Shown piece after piece: positions 7,530-16,673 of a stretch of 22,959 nucleotides of DNA; position 1 is the stretch's first letter; each line of letters opens with the position of its first letter. The notes under the pieces are model-generated. The model was not told the DNA's origin. It worked only from the letters and a program-made list of their open reading frames with translations, and searched no databases. The position numbers and the translations under genes were made by a program. The stretch is from Deltaproteobacteria bacterium (lineage in GTDB: Bacteria > Desulfobacterota_B > Binatia > UBA9968). The stretch spans positions 1-22,959 of the forward strand of contig VBKY01000102.1 in assembly GCA_005879255.1 (NCBI GenBank), given 5' to 3'.

Positions 7530-8666
7530 ATGGACCTCCTCGTCATCACCTGGAATTATCCGCCGCGACGCGGCGGCATAGAAAGTCTCGTCGGTAACCT
7601 CTGCGGCGGTCTTAGAAACAAACATTTGGTTCTCGTTGTTACGTCTCCTGCACGGGCCAAAGAATCTTTCGAGCGAGACACTTATCGCGCACCCTATCCA
7701 GGGTTAATTTGCTTCGCCTTGTATGCGCTTTGGCGGGGTACGTCATTGCTGCTACGCAATCCTAACGTTCGCGTTGTGTTCGGCGGCAGCGCGCTAGTCA
7801 CACCGCTGGTGCTTATGCTCGCTCGGCTATTTGGCCGGCGCTCCGTGATCCAAACGCACGGCTTGGATATCATTTACCGAAATTTGATCTATCAGCAATT
7901 ATGTGTGCGCTGGCTCAAGTATTGCGATCGGGTCGTCGCCAACAGCACATACACGGCTCGGCTGTTGGAGGCTAAGGGAGTGCAACGCGACAGGGTTTCG
8001 GTAATTCCACCTGGGGTGCGTGCGGAGCGATTTAGCTGCCAAACTGATGTCGACGCGAACAAGCGAGCCCGAAACGTCCAAGACAGAAAAGTCATTCTTT
8101 TCGTCGGGCGTTTGGTCAAGCGAAAGGGAGTAAAAGAGTTTATCGAAAATTCTTTCGTCAAAATCGTCCAAAAAATCCCGGAGGCCTGTTTCTTAATTGT
8201 GGGTGACACTCCAACGGAATCGCTGACTCAGGGCGATAATGTAGCCAGTGAGATCAAGGCGGCAGTTTCCAAACTGGAACTTAAAAACCATGCGCGCTTA
8301 CTTGGGTCGCTTAGCGATGGCGAAGTGATCGCGTGGTACAAAGCTTGCGATCTGGTTGTATTGCCGGCGTTGAATCTAAGCGACGATGTCGAGGGATTCG
8401 GTATCGTTGCCTTGGAAGCGGCCGCCGCCGGCAAGCCAGTCGTAGCGACACGCGTAGGTGGTATTCCCGATGCAGTCGAAGATGGAAAAAGCGGCATTCT
8501 TGTCGTTCCAGGAGATTACAGAATGCTCACCGAGGCTATTATAGACTTGCTGATTCGTCATCAAAGGCGGCTCGATATGGGTGAGTACGGGCGCGAACGT
8601 GCATGGCAGGAGTTTAGTTGGGAATTAATTACGGATCGCTACGACCAGCTATTCGTTAGTTTGTGA
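7530..8666 (+). CDS. GT4 family glycosyltransferase
   Basis: A 378-residue GT-B fold enzyme. The N-terminal domain begins LLVITWNYPPRRGGIES, the nucleotide-sugar GT4 start with the GG loop, and contains HGLD and the NSTYTARLL segment. The C-terminal Rossmann domain carries VILFVGRLVKRKG and the family signature EGFGIVALE (Glu288 to Glu296, the E-x7-E motif), then GKPVVATRVGGIPDAVEDG. It is a cytoplasmic retaining glycosyltransferase, probably adding one sugar to a lipid-linked glycan. I chose ATG 7530 over the upstream TTG 7512, because it leaves the usual two to three residues before the first strand. A 75-residue frame overlaps its stop as GTGA, but its reality is doubtful. Confidence 0.87.
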   Translation: MDLLVITWNYPPRRGGIESLVGNLCGGLRNKHLVLVVTSPARAKESFERDTYRAPYPGLICFALYALWRGTSLLLRNPNVRVVFGGSALVTPLVLMLARLFGRRSVIQTHGLDIIYRNLIYQQLCVRWLKYCDRVVANSTYTARLLEAKGVQRDRVSVIPPGVRAERFSCQTDVDANKRARNVQDRKVILFVGRLVKRKGVKEFIENSFVKIVQKIPEACFLIVGDTPTESLTQGDNVASEIKAAVSKLELKNHARLLGSLSDGEVIAWYKACDLVVLPALNLSDDVEGFGIVALEAAAAGKPVVATRVGGIPDAVEDGKSGILVVPGDYRMLTEAIIDLLIRHQRRLDMGEYGRERAWQEFSWELITDRYDQLFVSL

Positions 8667-9082
8667 AACCCGCAGGTTTCGAAATAATCGCGGCTACGTC
8701 TCGTTCGGGTCACCCAGGGGGCCCGTCATCCATTTGCGCCTGGCCCGAAATCAGCATGAGAATCGCAGAAGAGAATCTGGCGGATTGTATTTATGATTTC
8801 CGTGCGAAAGTAGCGTTTGATCTGAACATTGCATGCCGGAGACCGGCGCTTTCGATACCGTCGGTTAAACTTATCAGACAATCTTGTTAGAGACCCGGCG
8901 ACCGAGTTTTTCGCTTTGACACGTAACGCGGCCCATGGACGATTTTCCATTATGTCATCGAGAAACTTGACCTCAGCTGAATCATTGCGCACGAAGGGTC
9001 GCAAGATTTATCTTGAACCGCATTGGCTAGGAAAGTAAAATACCTTTCTAAAATAAGTTTGACCGTGACTACGCACTCAAAG
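8667..9082. other. Intergenic region before the ABC exporter genes; possible gene remnant
   Basis: This 416-bp stretch has no gene I can support. A 75-residue frame starts with GTG at 8663, overlapping the upstream stop as GTGA, and ends at 8890. It matches no family known to me and has the look of a degraded reading frame. A second 69-residue frame (8829-9038) is no better. A TTGACA at 8916-8921 looks like a -35 box, but I find no acceptable -10 at normal spacing. The promoter of the exporter operon most likely lies here. Confidence 0.4.
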
Positions 9083-9928
9083 ATGCAGCCTATTTCTGTT
9101 TATACGCCGGCGTCGCAACTGACCGAGCCGGGCCGTTTATTTCGGGGAATGTTGCGGGACGTAATGATTTCTCGCGAACTTGCGTGGCGCCTCTTGGTTC
9201 GTAACATCAGCTCCCGCTACCGCCATACCTTCTTCGGCTACGTCTGGGCTTTTCTGCCGCCGATCATGACCGCCGGAGTCTTTGTTTTCTTGCAGAAAGC
9301 CGGTTATTTCACGGTCGGGCAGACCCAAGTACCCTATGCGGTTTTTGTTCTCACCGGTCTGATCCTTTGGCAAGCATTCGCCGATGCCGTTCATGCTCCG
9401 TTGCGACTAGTTCAGCAGTCACATTCCATGCTCACGAAAGTAAACTTTCCACGCGAGTCGTTGATCCTAGCCGGAGTAGGCGAGGTGTTATTCGCATCTC
9501 TGATACGGCTGGCTCTGCTGGTATTGGCGTTACTTTGGTTTGGCGTTGGTGTTCAGTGGACCGCGGTTTGGTTTCCGTTTGGGATGTTGGCTCTAATCGG
9601 AATGGGAATCGCTCTAGGATTACTGATCACGCCTTTGGCGATTCTCTACCACGACGTGGGCCAGGCGCTGCCATTCGCCCTTTATCTGTGGATGTTTCTT
9701 ACTCCGGTGATTTATCCGGCCCCGACGACATGGCCCGGGTCGTTGTTGGTAGTACTAAACCCTGTGAGCCCCGTGTTGGATACAACGCGCGATTGGTTGT
9801 TCTCCGGTTCGGCGCACTACCTGAGCGGCTTCTTCGCCGTATGCGGTTTGACTGTTCTTGCACTCCTAGCCGGTTGGTTGCTATACCGCCTCGCCCTGCC
9901 GATCCTGATCGAGCGAATGAGTGCCTAA
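9083..9928 (+). CDS. wzm: Polysaccharide ABC exporter permease, Wzm type
   Basis: A 281-residue ABC-2 type permease with six hydrophobic segments between about residues 55 and 275, preceded by an amphipathic cytoplasmic stretch. The segment SSRYRHTFFGYVWAFLPPI (43-61) is the typical entry of this family, and LTPVIYPAP marks a later periplasmic loop. Together with the ATPase that follows, it would export an undecaprenyl-linked O-antigen- or capsule-like chain across the inner membrane. The frame is open back to a TTG at 9023, but ATG 9083 gives the usual family N-terminus. Its stop is one base from the ATG chosen for the next gene, so the two are translationally coupled. KpsM-type capsule permeases are an alternative, but the partner ATPase has a Wzt-like extension. 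Confidence 0.87.
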   Translation: MQPISVYTPASQLTEPGRLFRGMLRDVMISRELAWRLLVRNISSRYRHTFFGYVWAFLPPIMTAGVFVFLQKAGYFTVGQTQVPYAVFVLTGLILWQAFADAVHAPLRLVQQSHSMLTKVNFPRESLILAGVGEVLFASLIRLALLVLALLWFGVGVQWTAVWFPFGMLALIGMGIALGLLITPLAILYHDVGQALPFALYLWMFLTPVIYPAPTTWPGSLLVVLNPVSPVLDTTRDWLFSGSAHYLSGFFAVCGLTVLALLAGWLLYRLALPILIERMSA

Positions 9929-9929
9929 A

Positions 9930-11201
9930 ATGGCTGAAGCCCCGGTTGTCGAAGTCGAACAAGTTTCAAAAAAGTTTTGCCGCCGCCTGCGGTATTCGCT
10001 CTGGTACGGCCTTACCGATCTGGCGGCGGAACTTACGGGGAGCAATGGCAAGGACGAATTGCAGTTGCGCCAAGCGGAGTTTTTGGCCGTCGACGACGTT
10101 TCCTTCGAAATAAGACCTGGAGAATGCATCGGTTTGATCGGACATAACGGCGCCGGTAAAAGCACGCTTCTTAAGATGCTCAACGGGCTCATTCGCCCCG
10201 ATCGAGGGCGGATCACCATGCGCGGCCGAGTCGGCGCGCTGATCGAACTCGGCGCCGGCTTTAGTCCGGTGCTTACCGGCCGCGAGAATATTTACATCAA
10301 CGGCGCTGTCTTAGGATTTTCCAAGCGCGAGATCGACGCCAAGTTCGACGAGATCGTCGACTTCGCCGAGCTCCACGACGCCATCGACGCGCCGGTGCAA
10401 ACCTATAGCTCAGGCATGTACGTTCGCCTCGGCTTCGCCGTGGCCGCGCAGCTTAATCCGGATATTTTTTTAATCGATGAGATCCTTGCGGTCGGCGACG
10501 TGGCCTTTCGTATGAAATGTTTCCAGCACTTGCTGGACAGTAAACGCGCAGGCAAGACCATTGTCGTGGTTTCTCATAACATGATCGACATCAACCGGGT
10601 CTGCGACCGGGTTGTCGTGATGGAAAGGGGAAAGAAGATCTATGACAGCGATGTATCGGCGGGAATAGCAACCTACGAAAAACTTTTATCGACGCGGCGG
10701 CATGCATCGGACCAACGCGCGTCTGACGCTGCCGCATGGATTGACAAGGTCGAGCTATTTGACGCTGTGGGAAATCGGCGTGAGGATTATCAAACCGGGG
10801 AAGATTTGGTTGCCGAGGTGACCTTGGCCGCCAAACGAGAGGTTGGGAATGCGCGTCTAATCGTCCATGTTATCACTCCGTCGTTGGGCACTTTGGGCTC
10901 ATTCGCGTCACCGCACAAAGGATTTACTTTCGATATCGAGCCGCCCATTACTGCGCTGCGCTTCCGTATGCCCAAACTACCGCTGCTGATAGGTAGTTAT
11001 AGCTTAATGGTGAGTTTGTACGGTTCGGGCATCAAGGATTTTCTCCATGGCATGACCGACGCGGCGACGTTCAAAATCATTGCTCCGGCCGTAAATACCT
11101 TTGGGTACGGGGTGTGTCACACGGTGAACTTCGAGCATGATTGGGAGCTGGTCGATTTTAAGAGGGAAGTGAGGCTGCGTGCATTCCAATCGCGCCATTA
11201 A
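9930..11201 (+). CDS. wzt: Polysaccharide ABC exporter ATPase, Wzt type, with C-terminal domain
   Basis: A 423-residue protein. The nucleotide-binding domain has Walker A GHNGAGKST (71-79), the signature YSSGMYVRLGFA (159-170), Walker B DIFLIDE (178-184) and the H-loop SHNM (His216). Like other Wzt/TagH proteins it has a shortened signature region and an insertion near the N-terminus. The remaining part (about 260-423) is a beta-rich domain at the place of Wzt_C, which in E. coli O8/O9a binds the modified non-reducing end of the O-chain and so makes export depend on chain termination. The start is ATG 9930, one base after the permease stop; GTG 9921 is an alternative that overlaps it. The methyltransferase 60 bp downstream is a possible terminator. 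Confidence 0.9.
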   Translation: MAEAPVVEVEQVSKKFCRRLRYSLWYGLTDLAAELTGSNGKDELQLRQAEFLAVDDVSFEIRPGECIGLIGHNGAGKSTLLKMLNGLIRPDRGRITMRGRVGALIELGAGFSPVLTGRENIYINGAVLGFSKREIDAKFDEIVDFAELHDAIDAPVQTYSSGMYVRLGFAVAAQLNPDIFLIDEILAVGDVAFRMKCFQHLLDSKRAGKTIVVVSHNMIDINRVCDRVVVMERGKKIYDSDVSAGIATYEKLLSTRRHASDQRASDAAAWIDKVELFDAVGNRREDYQTGEDLVAEVTLAAKREVGNARLIVHVITPSLGTLGSFASPHKGFTFDIEPPITALRFRMPKLPLLIGSYSLMVSLYGSGIKDFLHGMTDAATFKIIAPAVNTFGYGVCHTVNFEHDWELVDFKREVRLRAFQSRH

Positions 11202-11261
11202 TTTAATGGACCGACCATTCAGAAATTTGCCTACGCCGTCATCATCCACAAAGGTGAGTCA

Positions 11262-12065
11262 TTGAACACGCCATGGGGTGCGCTTAAACGTCGCCTCGGT
11301 CATCTCGCTATAAGAGTGGTGCGCCAATATGGCCGGTTGAACTCCGCCGGAAGAACTGGCTTGAGACATTCCCCGAGCAGCGCGCGCCTTCATCTAGCTG
11401 AGGAGACGACCCAATGGTTGGAGCAAAACCGCCTGGAGCGTATGGACGCGACAGTCGACATCTTCGATGCAAAGCGGCGCGAGTTTCATCTCGATCGTTA
11501 CCGATTTGCTGTGCAGCGAGTAAAGGGACGACGCGTGCTCGACTGTGCCTGTGGTACGGGCTACGGTGTTCGACTTCTGCGCGAGCAAGGCTTGGCAGCA
11601 CGAGTAATCGGCGTCGACATCGCGGCGGCATCGATTAAGTACGCATGGAAACACCATGGGGTGAGTTCCGCAATGTATGTCTGTGCTTCGGGGGATCGTC
11701 TCCCGCTTGCGGATGCCAGCGTCGATCTTGTCACCTCATTTGAAACGATTGAACATGTGTCAGACGACGGATTTCTTGTTAATGAGTTTTATCGCGTGCT
11801 CCGCCCCGATGGACAACTCATCGTTTCCACGCCCAACCAATGGCCCCTCGCGAATACACCGTATCACGTAAGAGAATACGACCGGGAGTCGTTTGTGCGC
11901 GTACTTGATTCCAAATTCCATTGCTTCGAACTTTACAATCAAAATTCCGGCTCCGATACACCGCTCAATCATGGCCAAACACGAGGCATCGTTGCGACTA
12001 CGCTAGAAAATGAACATCTCGCGGAATGTTTCATCGCCGTCTGCCACGCAAAAACATTTTTTTAG
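11262..12065 (+). CDS. Class I SAM-dependent methyltransferase
   Basis: A 267-residue cytosolic protein. Motif I is RVLDCACGTGYGVRLL, followed by the acidic loop GVDIAAASI, motif II/III at ASVDLVTSFETIEHV and the post-motif FYRVLRPDGQLIVSTPN, all typical of the Methyltransf_11/UbiE-like group. Residues 1-80 are an extra, Arg-rich N-terminal part. The TTG start at 11262 has AAGGTGAG just upstream (11251-11258), which supports it despite the close spacing; ATG 11442 would remove the N-terminal extension. From its position right after Wzt, it may methylate a sugar of the exported chain, possibly as a capping step. It could also act on a precursor. The acceptor is an inference from context. Confidence 0.82.
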   Translation: MNTPWGALKRRLGHLAIRVVRQYGRLNSAGRTGLRHSPSSARLHLAEETTQWLEQNRLERMDATVDIFDAKRREFHLDRYRFAVQRVKGRRVLDCACGTGYGVRLLREQGLAARVIGVDIAAASIKYAWKHHGVSSAMYVCASGDRLPLADASVDLVTSFETIEHVSDDGFLVNEFYRVLRPDGQLIVSTPNQWPLANTPYHVREYDRESFVRVLDSKFHCFELYNQNSGSDTPLNHGQTRGIVATTLENEHLAECFIAVCHAKTFF

Positions 12066-12209
12066 AGATTTTCCAACACGATGATTTTAACCGCGTGAGT
12101 TATTGGTTTGCGAATGTTTACGTGCTTCAAAGAGCTATGGGATCGTGATGAGATCCGCCAGACTACTAATCCGCACGGTATCGTACAGCCGGCCAGTAAT
12201 GGCTGGTCT

Positions 12210-13469
12210 ATGATATTGAGTCGGAGTTCGAGGTCAAAGCTTCAGGTTAGCTCGATCTTCAGCATTGTACTTACAATGCTTATCCTTTGTATGCCCAGCT
12301 GGGCTGCCGAACCTTTTTACCAATCGGAATTCATTTTTCCTCTGGAAAAATGGCATAACCACGGATCCTGTTTGCTAGAGCTTCCCAACGGTGAACTGCT
12401 CCTGACTTGGTACCATGGCTCGGGCGAACACGAAGCCGACGACGTGAAGATCGTCGGCGCACACAAGGTAAAGGGGGATACATCTTGGAGCCATCAATTC
12501 TTAATGGCTGACAGTCCGAATTTTCCTGACACAAATCCAGTTATTTTCTTAGACCATCACAAACAGTTATGGCTTGTTTGGTCGATGATCATCGCTAACG
12601 ATTGGCGGAGTTCAATCCTAAAATTTCGCGTTTCGGCTGACTATCAACGGAGAGATGAGACGCCCGCATGGAAAAACGGCGACACGCTGCTATTTGCGCC
12701 AAGAGATTTCAAGGACGATGTGCACCGTAGATTGGATGATTATGTCAAAACCAATCCGGCGGCGGCCCACTCCGATCGAATTATCGCACTAAAGAGTTTG
12801 GCGGGAGACAAGTTTCTTAGCCGCATGGGCTGGATTGCTCGCTCACACCCTCTCGTCTTGCCTACTGGCCGAATATTGTTGCCTTTGTATTCACACGGAC
12901 TTTCTCTCTCTATGATGGCGATCAGCGACGATAACGGGAAAAGTTGGACTAGCAGTAAGCCCATTGTTGGCATCGGTAATATCCAACCAACTGTCGTGCG
13001 CAGGAACGACGGGACCTTGGTTGCGTATATGCGGAACGCTGGGCCACCGCCAAGACGGCTTTACGTGAGCACTTCCATCGATGATGGACTTACTTGGAGT
13101 TCGCCGGGGCATACGGATTTGCCTAACCCCGGATCGGGAGCTGAAGTTATACGCCTTGCCACCGGTTATTGGGCGCTCATTCACAACGATACTGAAGAAG
13201 GGCGGCATAGTTTGGCGGTGTCACTCTCCGATGACGAAGGAAAATCCTGGCGTTGGACACGGCATCTCGAAAGAGACAACCGCGGAGAGGGCGCGGGTCA
13301 ATTTCATTACCCGAGTATCATCCAGGCACGGGATGGTTTGATTCACGTGAGCTACAGTTACTTTCTCGAACATCTCCCCGAAGGCGCGCCACGGAAAGCG
13401 ATTAAGCACGCCACGTTTAGCTTAGATTGGGTAAAGGCAAGGGACACACAGATTTCGAAGAAGCAATAA
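12210..13469 (+). CDS. Secreted BNR-repeat (sialidase-fold) protein
   Basis: A 419-residue protein with a signal peptide: basic start, hydrophobic run at about residues 14-28, then Pro-Ser-Trp-Ala-Ala with likely cleavage after Ala33. The mature part is a six-bladed propeller of the BNR_2 type with three Asp-boxes: SDDNGKSW (239-246), SIDDGLTW (289-296) and SDDEGKSW (340-347). GNIQPTVVRRNDGTLVAYMRN is followed by a late FHYPSIIQARDG, as in the sialidase-like group found in bacterial glycan loci. Many relatives are not true sialidases and act on other sugars. It is probably periplasmic and could trim or remodel the exported glycan. An in-frame ATG at 12108 exists, but the one at 12210 places the signal peptide at the N-terminus. 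Confidence 0.8.
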   Translation: MILSRSSRSKLQVSSIFSIVLTMLILCMPSWAAEPFYQSEFIFPLEKWHNHGSCLLELPNGELLLTWYHGSGEHEADDVKIVGAHKVKGDTSWSHQFLMADSPNFPDTNPVIFLDHHKQLWLVWSMIIANDWRSSILKFRVSADYQRRDETPAWKNGDTLLFAPRDFKDDVHRRLDDYVKTNPAAAHSDRIIALKSLAGDKFLSRMGWIARSHPLVLPTGRILLPLYSHGLSLSMMAISDDNGKSWTSSKPIVGIGNIQPTVVRRNDGTLVAYMRNAGPPPRRLYVSTSIDDGLTWSSPGHTDLPNPGSGAEVIRLATGYWALIHNDTEEGRHSLAVSLSDDEGKSWRWTRHLERDNRGEGAGQFHYPSIIQARDGLIHVSYSYFLEHLPEGAPRKAIKHATFSLDWVKARDTQISKKQ

Positions 13470-13523
13470 GTTTAGGACGACTCTTTTCCGCGGCATGATT
13501 GCAGCTTGCGCTTTGCCTGGAGG

Positions 13524-16500
13524 TTATTTCCCCGTCTTTGCTGAGGTTTCAGTGGAAGGAGATATAAGTTCGTTGGCCAACCCTGAGGGATCCTTTCGCG
13601 CATGCGCTTCGTCTTTGGGACTTCTTAATCCACGCACGCCCCGGCCAAATCCATAAATAGAACCGATCCTGACTCCGGCGCTATTCGTGTAAGAGTTGTC
13701 TAAAATCTCGGTGGTGACGAAAAATTTGTTAAGAAGGAGACGGAGAGAGGTTTCACAAAAGAAGTGGAGATGATCCGTGTTTTCGTACTCTTCTTCACCA
13801 CAGGGAACTTCGATTAGGATCGCACCGTCCGGCCGCAGGATAGTGGCCGCCTTCGCAAAGATCTCGGTGGGAAAGCGCATGTGTTCAAGGGTGTGGAATG
13901 ACATCACTAGATCGAAATGGCTTCGCGGGAGTTCAAGATTTTCAAACGGATCAGTGAGAATTTGGACGCCTAGCTGCCCCATCCCTTCCCGGGCCACGGC
14001 ACGGTTCATTTCGCAACCGCTTACCGCTATACCTTTTTTGCCAAGCGCGTGAAGTAGCATTCCTTCCGCGCAACCAATCTCAAAAACTGATTTGGTACGA
14101 GTTGACGGACATTCCAATAATCTGAGTCTTTCTAGGATACCGATTCGGGCGTTGAGATAGGTTTCCCATCCCTTACTTTCTTGAATTGTCGTGATTCCTT
14201 GATGGCAACGGTCCTTTTCCCAATAGCTAAAATCACCGTAAAGAGTGCTTAACGCTTTGTCATCCGGTAGTTCGCGCGCATAGACATGATCGCATTTACG
14301 GCATCTGAAAAGAGGCGTTAGCTTATTCTGGTATTCAAATTTTCCAGCACCGCCGCAGATCGGGCACCTTGTGACGTGATAAATAGAGGAAGACTGGCGG
14401 AAAGGACGCGATAGTAACGCGCGAAAGGCTCGCTGGATGCCGACGAAATCGGCGCTCAATCTATGATAAAAATGTCTGGCGATGAACATCCAAATCATCA
14501 GGAGAACGGTCGCCGCTTCAAAAAAATCGTGAAACCCTGATTTCACAATTCTTTGTAGGGCCCAGGCAAATACCCAGGCCGACAGCTTTATTGGTTTTAG
14601 TATGCTTTTAGGAGTTGCCGGCCAATAGGCAAAAAGTCGCCTTGCTGCCTGTGGTGAGAGCATCCAGTCGACGACTTGTTCCGGCCCGTTGGGTATTCCA
14701 GCAAGGATGTGAAGACTTCGGAAAGCGTTGTAAAACTTTCCCTGCTTTAGGGAAACTCGGGCAAGGACGTATCGCGACCTGTGATCGACGGAATCCGTCT
14801 CTGCAGCTAGGTTGTAACACTTCGCCGCGCCGTCAAGGTCTTTGTCGTTTTCCCACTGTCGCCCTAGTTCAAGCGACTGCGAAACTATGGGTTCAGTGAT
14901 GGCTCGAATTCGAGATGCGATTATCGCGGTCCGCTCTAAGCAGGCGAGCGATCGAGCTCGATCGCCCGTCGCGGCATGTCGTTTCGCAACATCAAGATAC
15001 TGAAACGCAGCACGCTCCGAGAGGTGACCGTCTGTGGTTTCATTGACCGGGAAATCGTTCAGAAGCTTGAGTGCGTTATCCAGGGAGCATTCAGCTTCTT
15101 CCAACCGCTCACTGACGGAAGAAAGTTGTGCCGCCTTTTCGATGAGCAGTTCGGGCACAATGTCGACCAATCCGCGCGCTTCCAACGAATTGAGTTGATT
15201 GGTTGCGCCATCGGCGTTGCCCATCTTTCTGAGCGAAGCCATGATTACCACGCACATCGGGATTTCATGCCAAAGCGAATGAAACGGCGGATGGAGTTCG
15301 ATGGCTTTGTGCGCGTGTTCAATAGCTCGAAAAAGTTCTCCCGAGGTTTGGTAGCCATGCGCGAGTTCGTAGTGAGGAAAGTACCAATTCTGATCAAGCA
15401 CAATGCATTCCCGCCATGCGGCGACGGCGTCGTCCAACCGCTCCTCCGCGTGAGCCTTCAACGCGATGCGCACGTTCTCTTGCCATGCAGTGCGTGATTC
15501 AATCCTCTCTGACAATTGAAGCGCGCGATCGTGCCGGCCGACAAAGAGCATGGATTTGATCAGCCAGTTCCAGAAAAGCTCGTCCGCAGGCGAAGCAGCT
15601 CCCACTAGCGCGCTAATTTCGCGAGCAATAAAATGACCGACGCCATTGGGCGGACGATAAAAATGCTTGGCCCGGACCTCAGAACTGTCTGGTGCGCCGT
15701 TGGCTAGAGCAGTCTCGATCGCCTCAGCTAGGTTGCACATCTCTTCGACGATGTAAGCGCCTCCGTCATAATGAAACAACGTCCTCAGTCCGCAGGCGGG
15801 GATTACAGTCGGTATGCCTCGCAAAACCGCATCGAGACAAGTTTGTGAATTTCCCCGGTTGACTAGCACTCCAGTAATCGAGAAGAGTTCGTCTACCCCT
15901 ATTTCGCGTCCGATCACAATCGCGTTGGGTATGATCTCTTGAATTTTCTCCCGCTCGGTCTTTAGGTCCTCATTTGGATGCAATTTGACGACTGTAATGC
16001 GACCAGTTCGACGGCTGACAGTTGCAATTTGTATCAAAACACTTTCGCGAAACGCCCAATCGTCTTTGTTGTGAATCCTTAGGCGGTGTTTTAAGGGTGA
16101 AGTGGTGTAGACAATCGCGTTCTCGCCGCCACCTAAACCGATGCGTTCCCGGATATTTTTCTCTTGGTCTCCACCTGCTTGTCCGAACCGGTCGTTGGCC
16201 AGTAGTCCGCTGACGCATAGTTTATCAACCGGATAACCCAGCTCGACGTAGCCGTGTTTTTCTTCAGCCGATGCTAGAAAAAAGCGGTCAAACGGTGCAT
16301 CGTAATTGTTCATATCACGCTGATTAAGAGCAAGTTGCGCAACTTCTTCGATCGCAACGATCGGGCGCTCCCTTTGTTTGGCCCAGGCCATAAGATCCAG
16401 CGCAAAGTAGTCTACGGCTGTGCCGAGTACCAATACACTAGTGTCCGTAGGAAGTTCATTTGCCAGCGCTGGGGCTTCGTCCAATTCTAAGTAATCGATT

Positions 16501-16673
16501 TCGCACTGGCGCAAGGCAACGTCGAGGCCCGGAGTTCTCTTGGCCCACCGCCTGTACAGTATTCCAACGAAGCGCCACTCCGGCATGTGCTGTATGACTA
16601 AACGCATGTCAGTCACATGCACTGGGCTTGTTGGATAGAACAGTAACAGGGGGGGATTAGGCTGCGATGTCAT
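13524..16673 (-). CDS. Multidomain protein: GT-B-like, TPR, zinc ribbon and methyltransferase
   Basis: A 1049-residue protein on the minus strand, against the direction of its neighbours. Residues about 8-355 resemble the GT-B fold of CDP-glycerol glycerophosphotransferase/UDP-GlcNAc epimerase-like enzymes: VVKLHPNEDL (228-237), then VLVNRGNSQTCLDAVLRGIP (269-288), the donor-binding end. Residues about 365-660 are helical repeats of TPR type (for example 402-463). A hydrophobic stretch (about 695-735) could touch the membrane. Residues 770-794 form a zinc ribbon (Cys770, Cys773, Cys791, Cys794), followed by a class I methyltransferase with FEIGCAEGMLL (864-874) and SFHTLEHMRFP (925-935). The zinc ribbon plus methyltransferase pair is known from sugar C-methyltransferases. 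The predicted role is a sugar or polyol-phosphate transferase joined to a methyltransferase acting on the same glycan. No frameshift is seen. Confidence 0.72.
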   Translation of the reverse strand: MTSQPNPPLLLFYPTSPVHVTDMRLVIQHMPEWRFVGILYRRWAKRTPGLDVALRQCEIDYLELDEAPALANELPTDTSVLVLGTAVDYFALDLMAWAKQRERPIVAIEEVAQLALNQRDMNNYDAPFDRFFLASAEEKHGYVELGYPVDKLCVSGLLANDRFGQAGGDQEKNIRERIGLGGGENAIVYTTSPLKHRLRIHNKDDWAFRESVLIQIATVSRRTGRITVVKLHPNEDLKTEREKIQEIIPNAIVIGREIGVDELFSITGVLVNRGNSQTCLDAVLRGIPTVIPACGLRTLFHYDGGAYIVEEMCNLAEAIETALANGAPDSSEVRAKHFYRPPNGVGHFIAREISALVGAASPADELFWNWLIKSMLFVGRHDRALQLSERIESRTAWQENVRIALKAHAEERLDDAVAAWRECIVLDQNWYFPHYELAHGYQTSGELFRAIEHAHKAIELHPPFHSLWHEIPMCVVIMASLRKMGNADGATNQLNSLEARGLVDIVPELLIEKAAQLSSVSERLEEAECSLDNALKLLNDFPVNETTDGHLSERAAFQYLDVAKRHAATGDRARSLACLERTAIIASRIRAITEPIVSQSLELGRQWENDKDLDGAAKCYNLAAETDSVDHRSRYVLARVSLKQGKFYNAFRSLHILAGIPNGPEQVVDWMLSPQAARRLFAYWPATPKSILKPIKLSAWVFAWALQRIVKSGFHDFFEAATVLLMIWMFIARHFYHRLSADFVGIQRAFRALLSRPFRQSSSIYHVTRCPICGGAGKFEYQNKLTPLFRCRKCDHVYARELPDDKALSTLYGDFSYWEKDRCHQGITTIQESKGWETYLNARIGILERLRLLECPSTRTKSVFEIGCAEGMLLHALGKKGIAVSGCEMNRAVAREGMGQLGVQILTDPFENLELPRSHFDLVMSFHTLEHMRFPTEIFAKAATILRPDGAILIEVPCGEEEYENTDHLHFFCETSLRLLLNKFFVTTEILDNSYTNSAGVRIGSIYGFGRGVRGLRSPKDEAHARKDPSGLANELISPSTETSAKTGK

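Noticed and set aside
8916..8944. TTGACA as the -35 box of a promoter for the exporter operon
   Set aside because: No -10-like hexamer lies at 16-18 bp; the best TATAAT-like sequences are too far downstream.
9367..10113. A 248-codon plus-strand frame across the Wzm and Wzt genes
   Set aside because: It is a shadow frame of two clearly identified genes; its Arg/Ser-rich product resembles nothing.
14976..15497. A 173-codon plus-strand frame opposite the TPR part of the multidomain gene
   Set aside because: It is the complement of a long, well-supported coding region and has no domain likeness.
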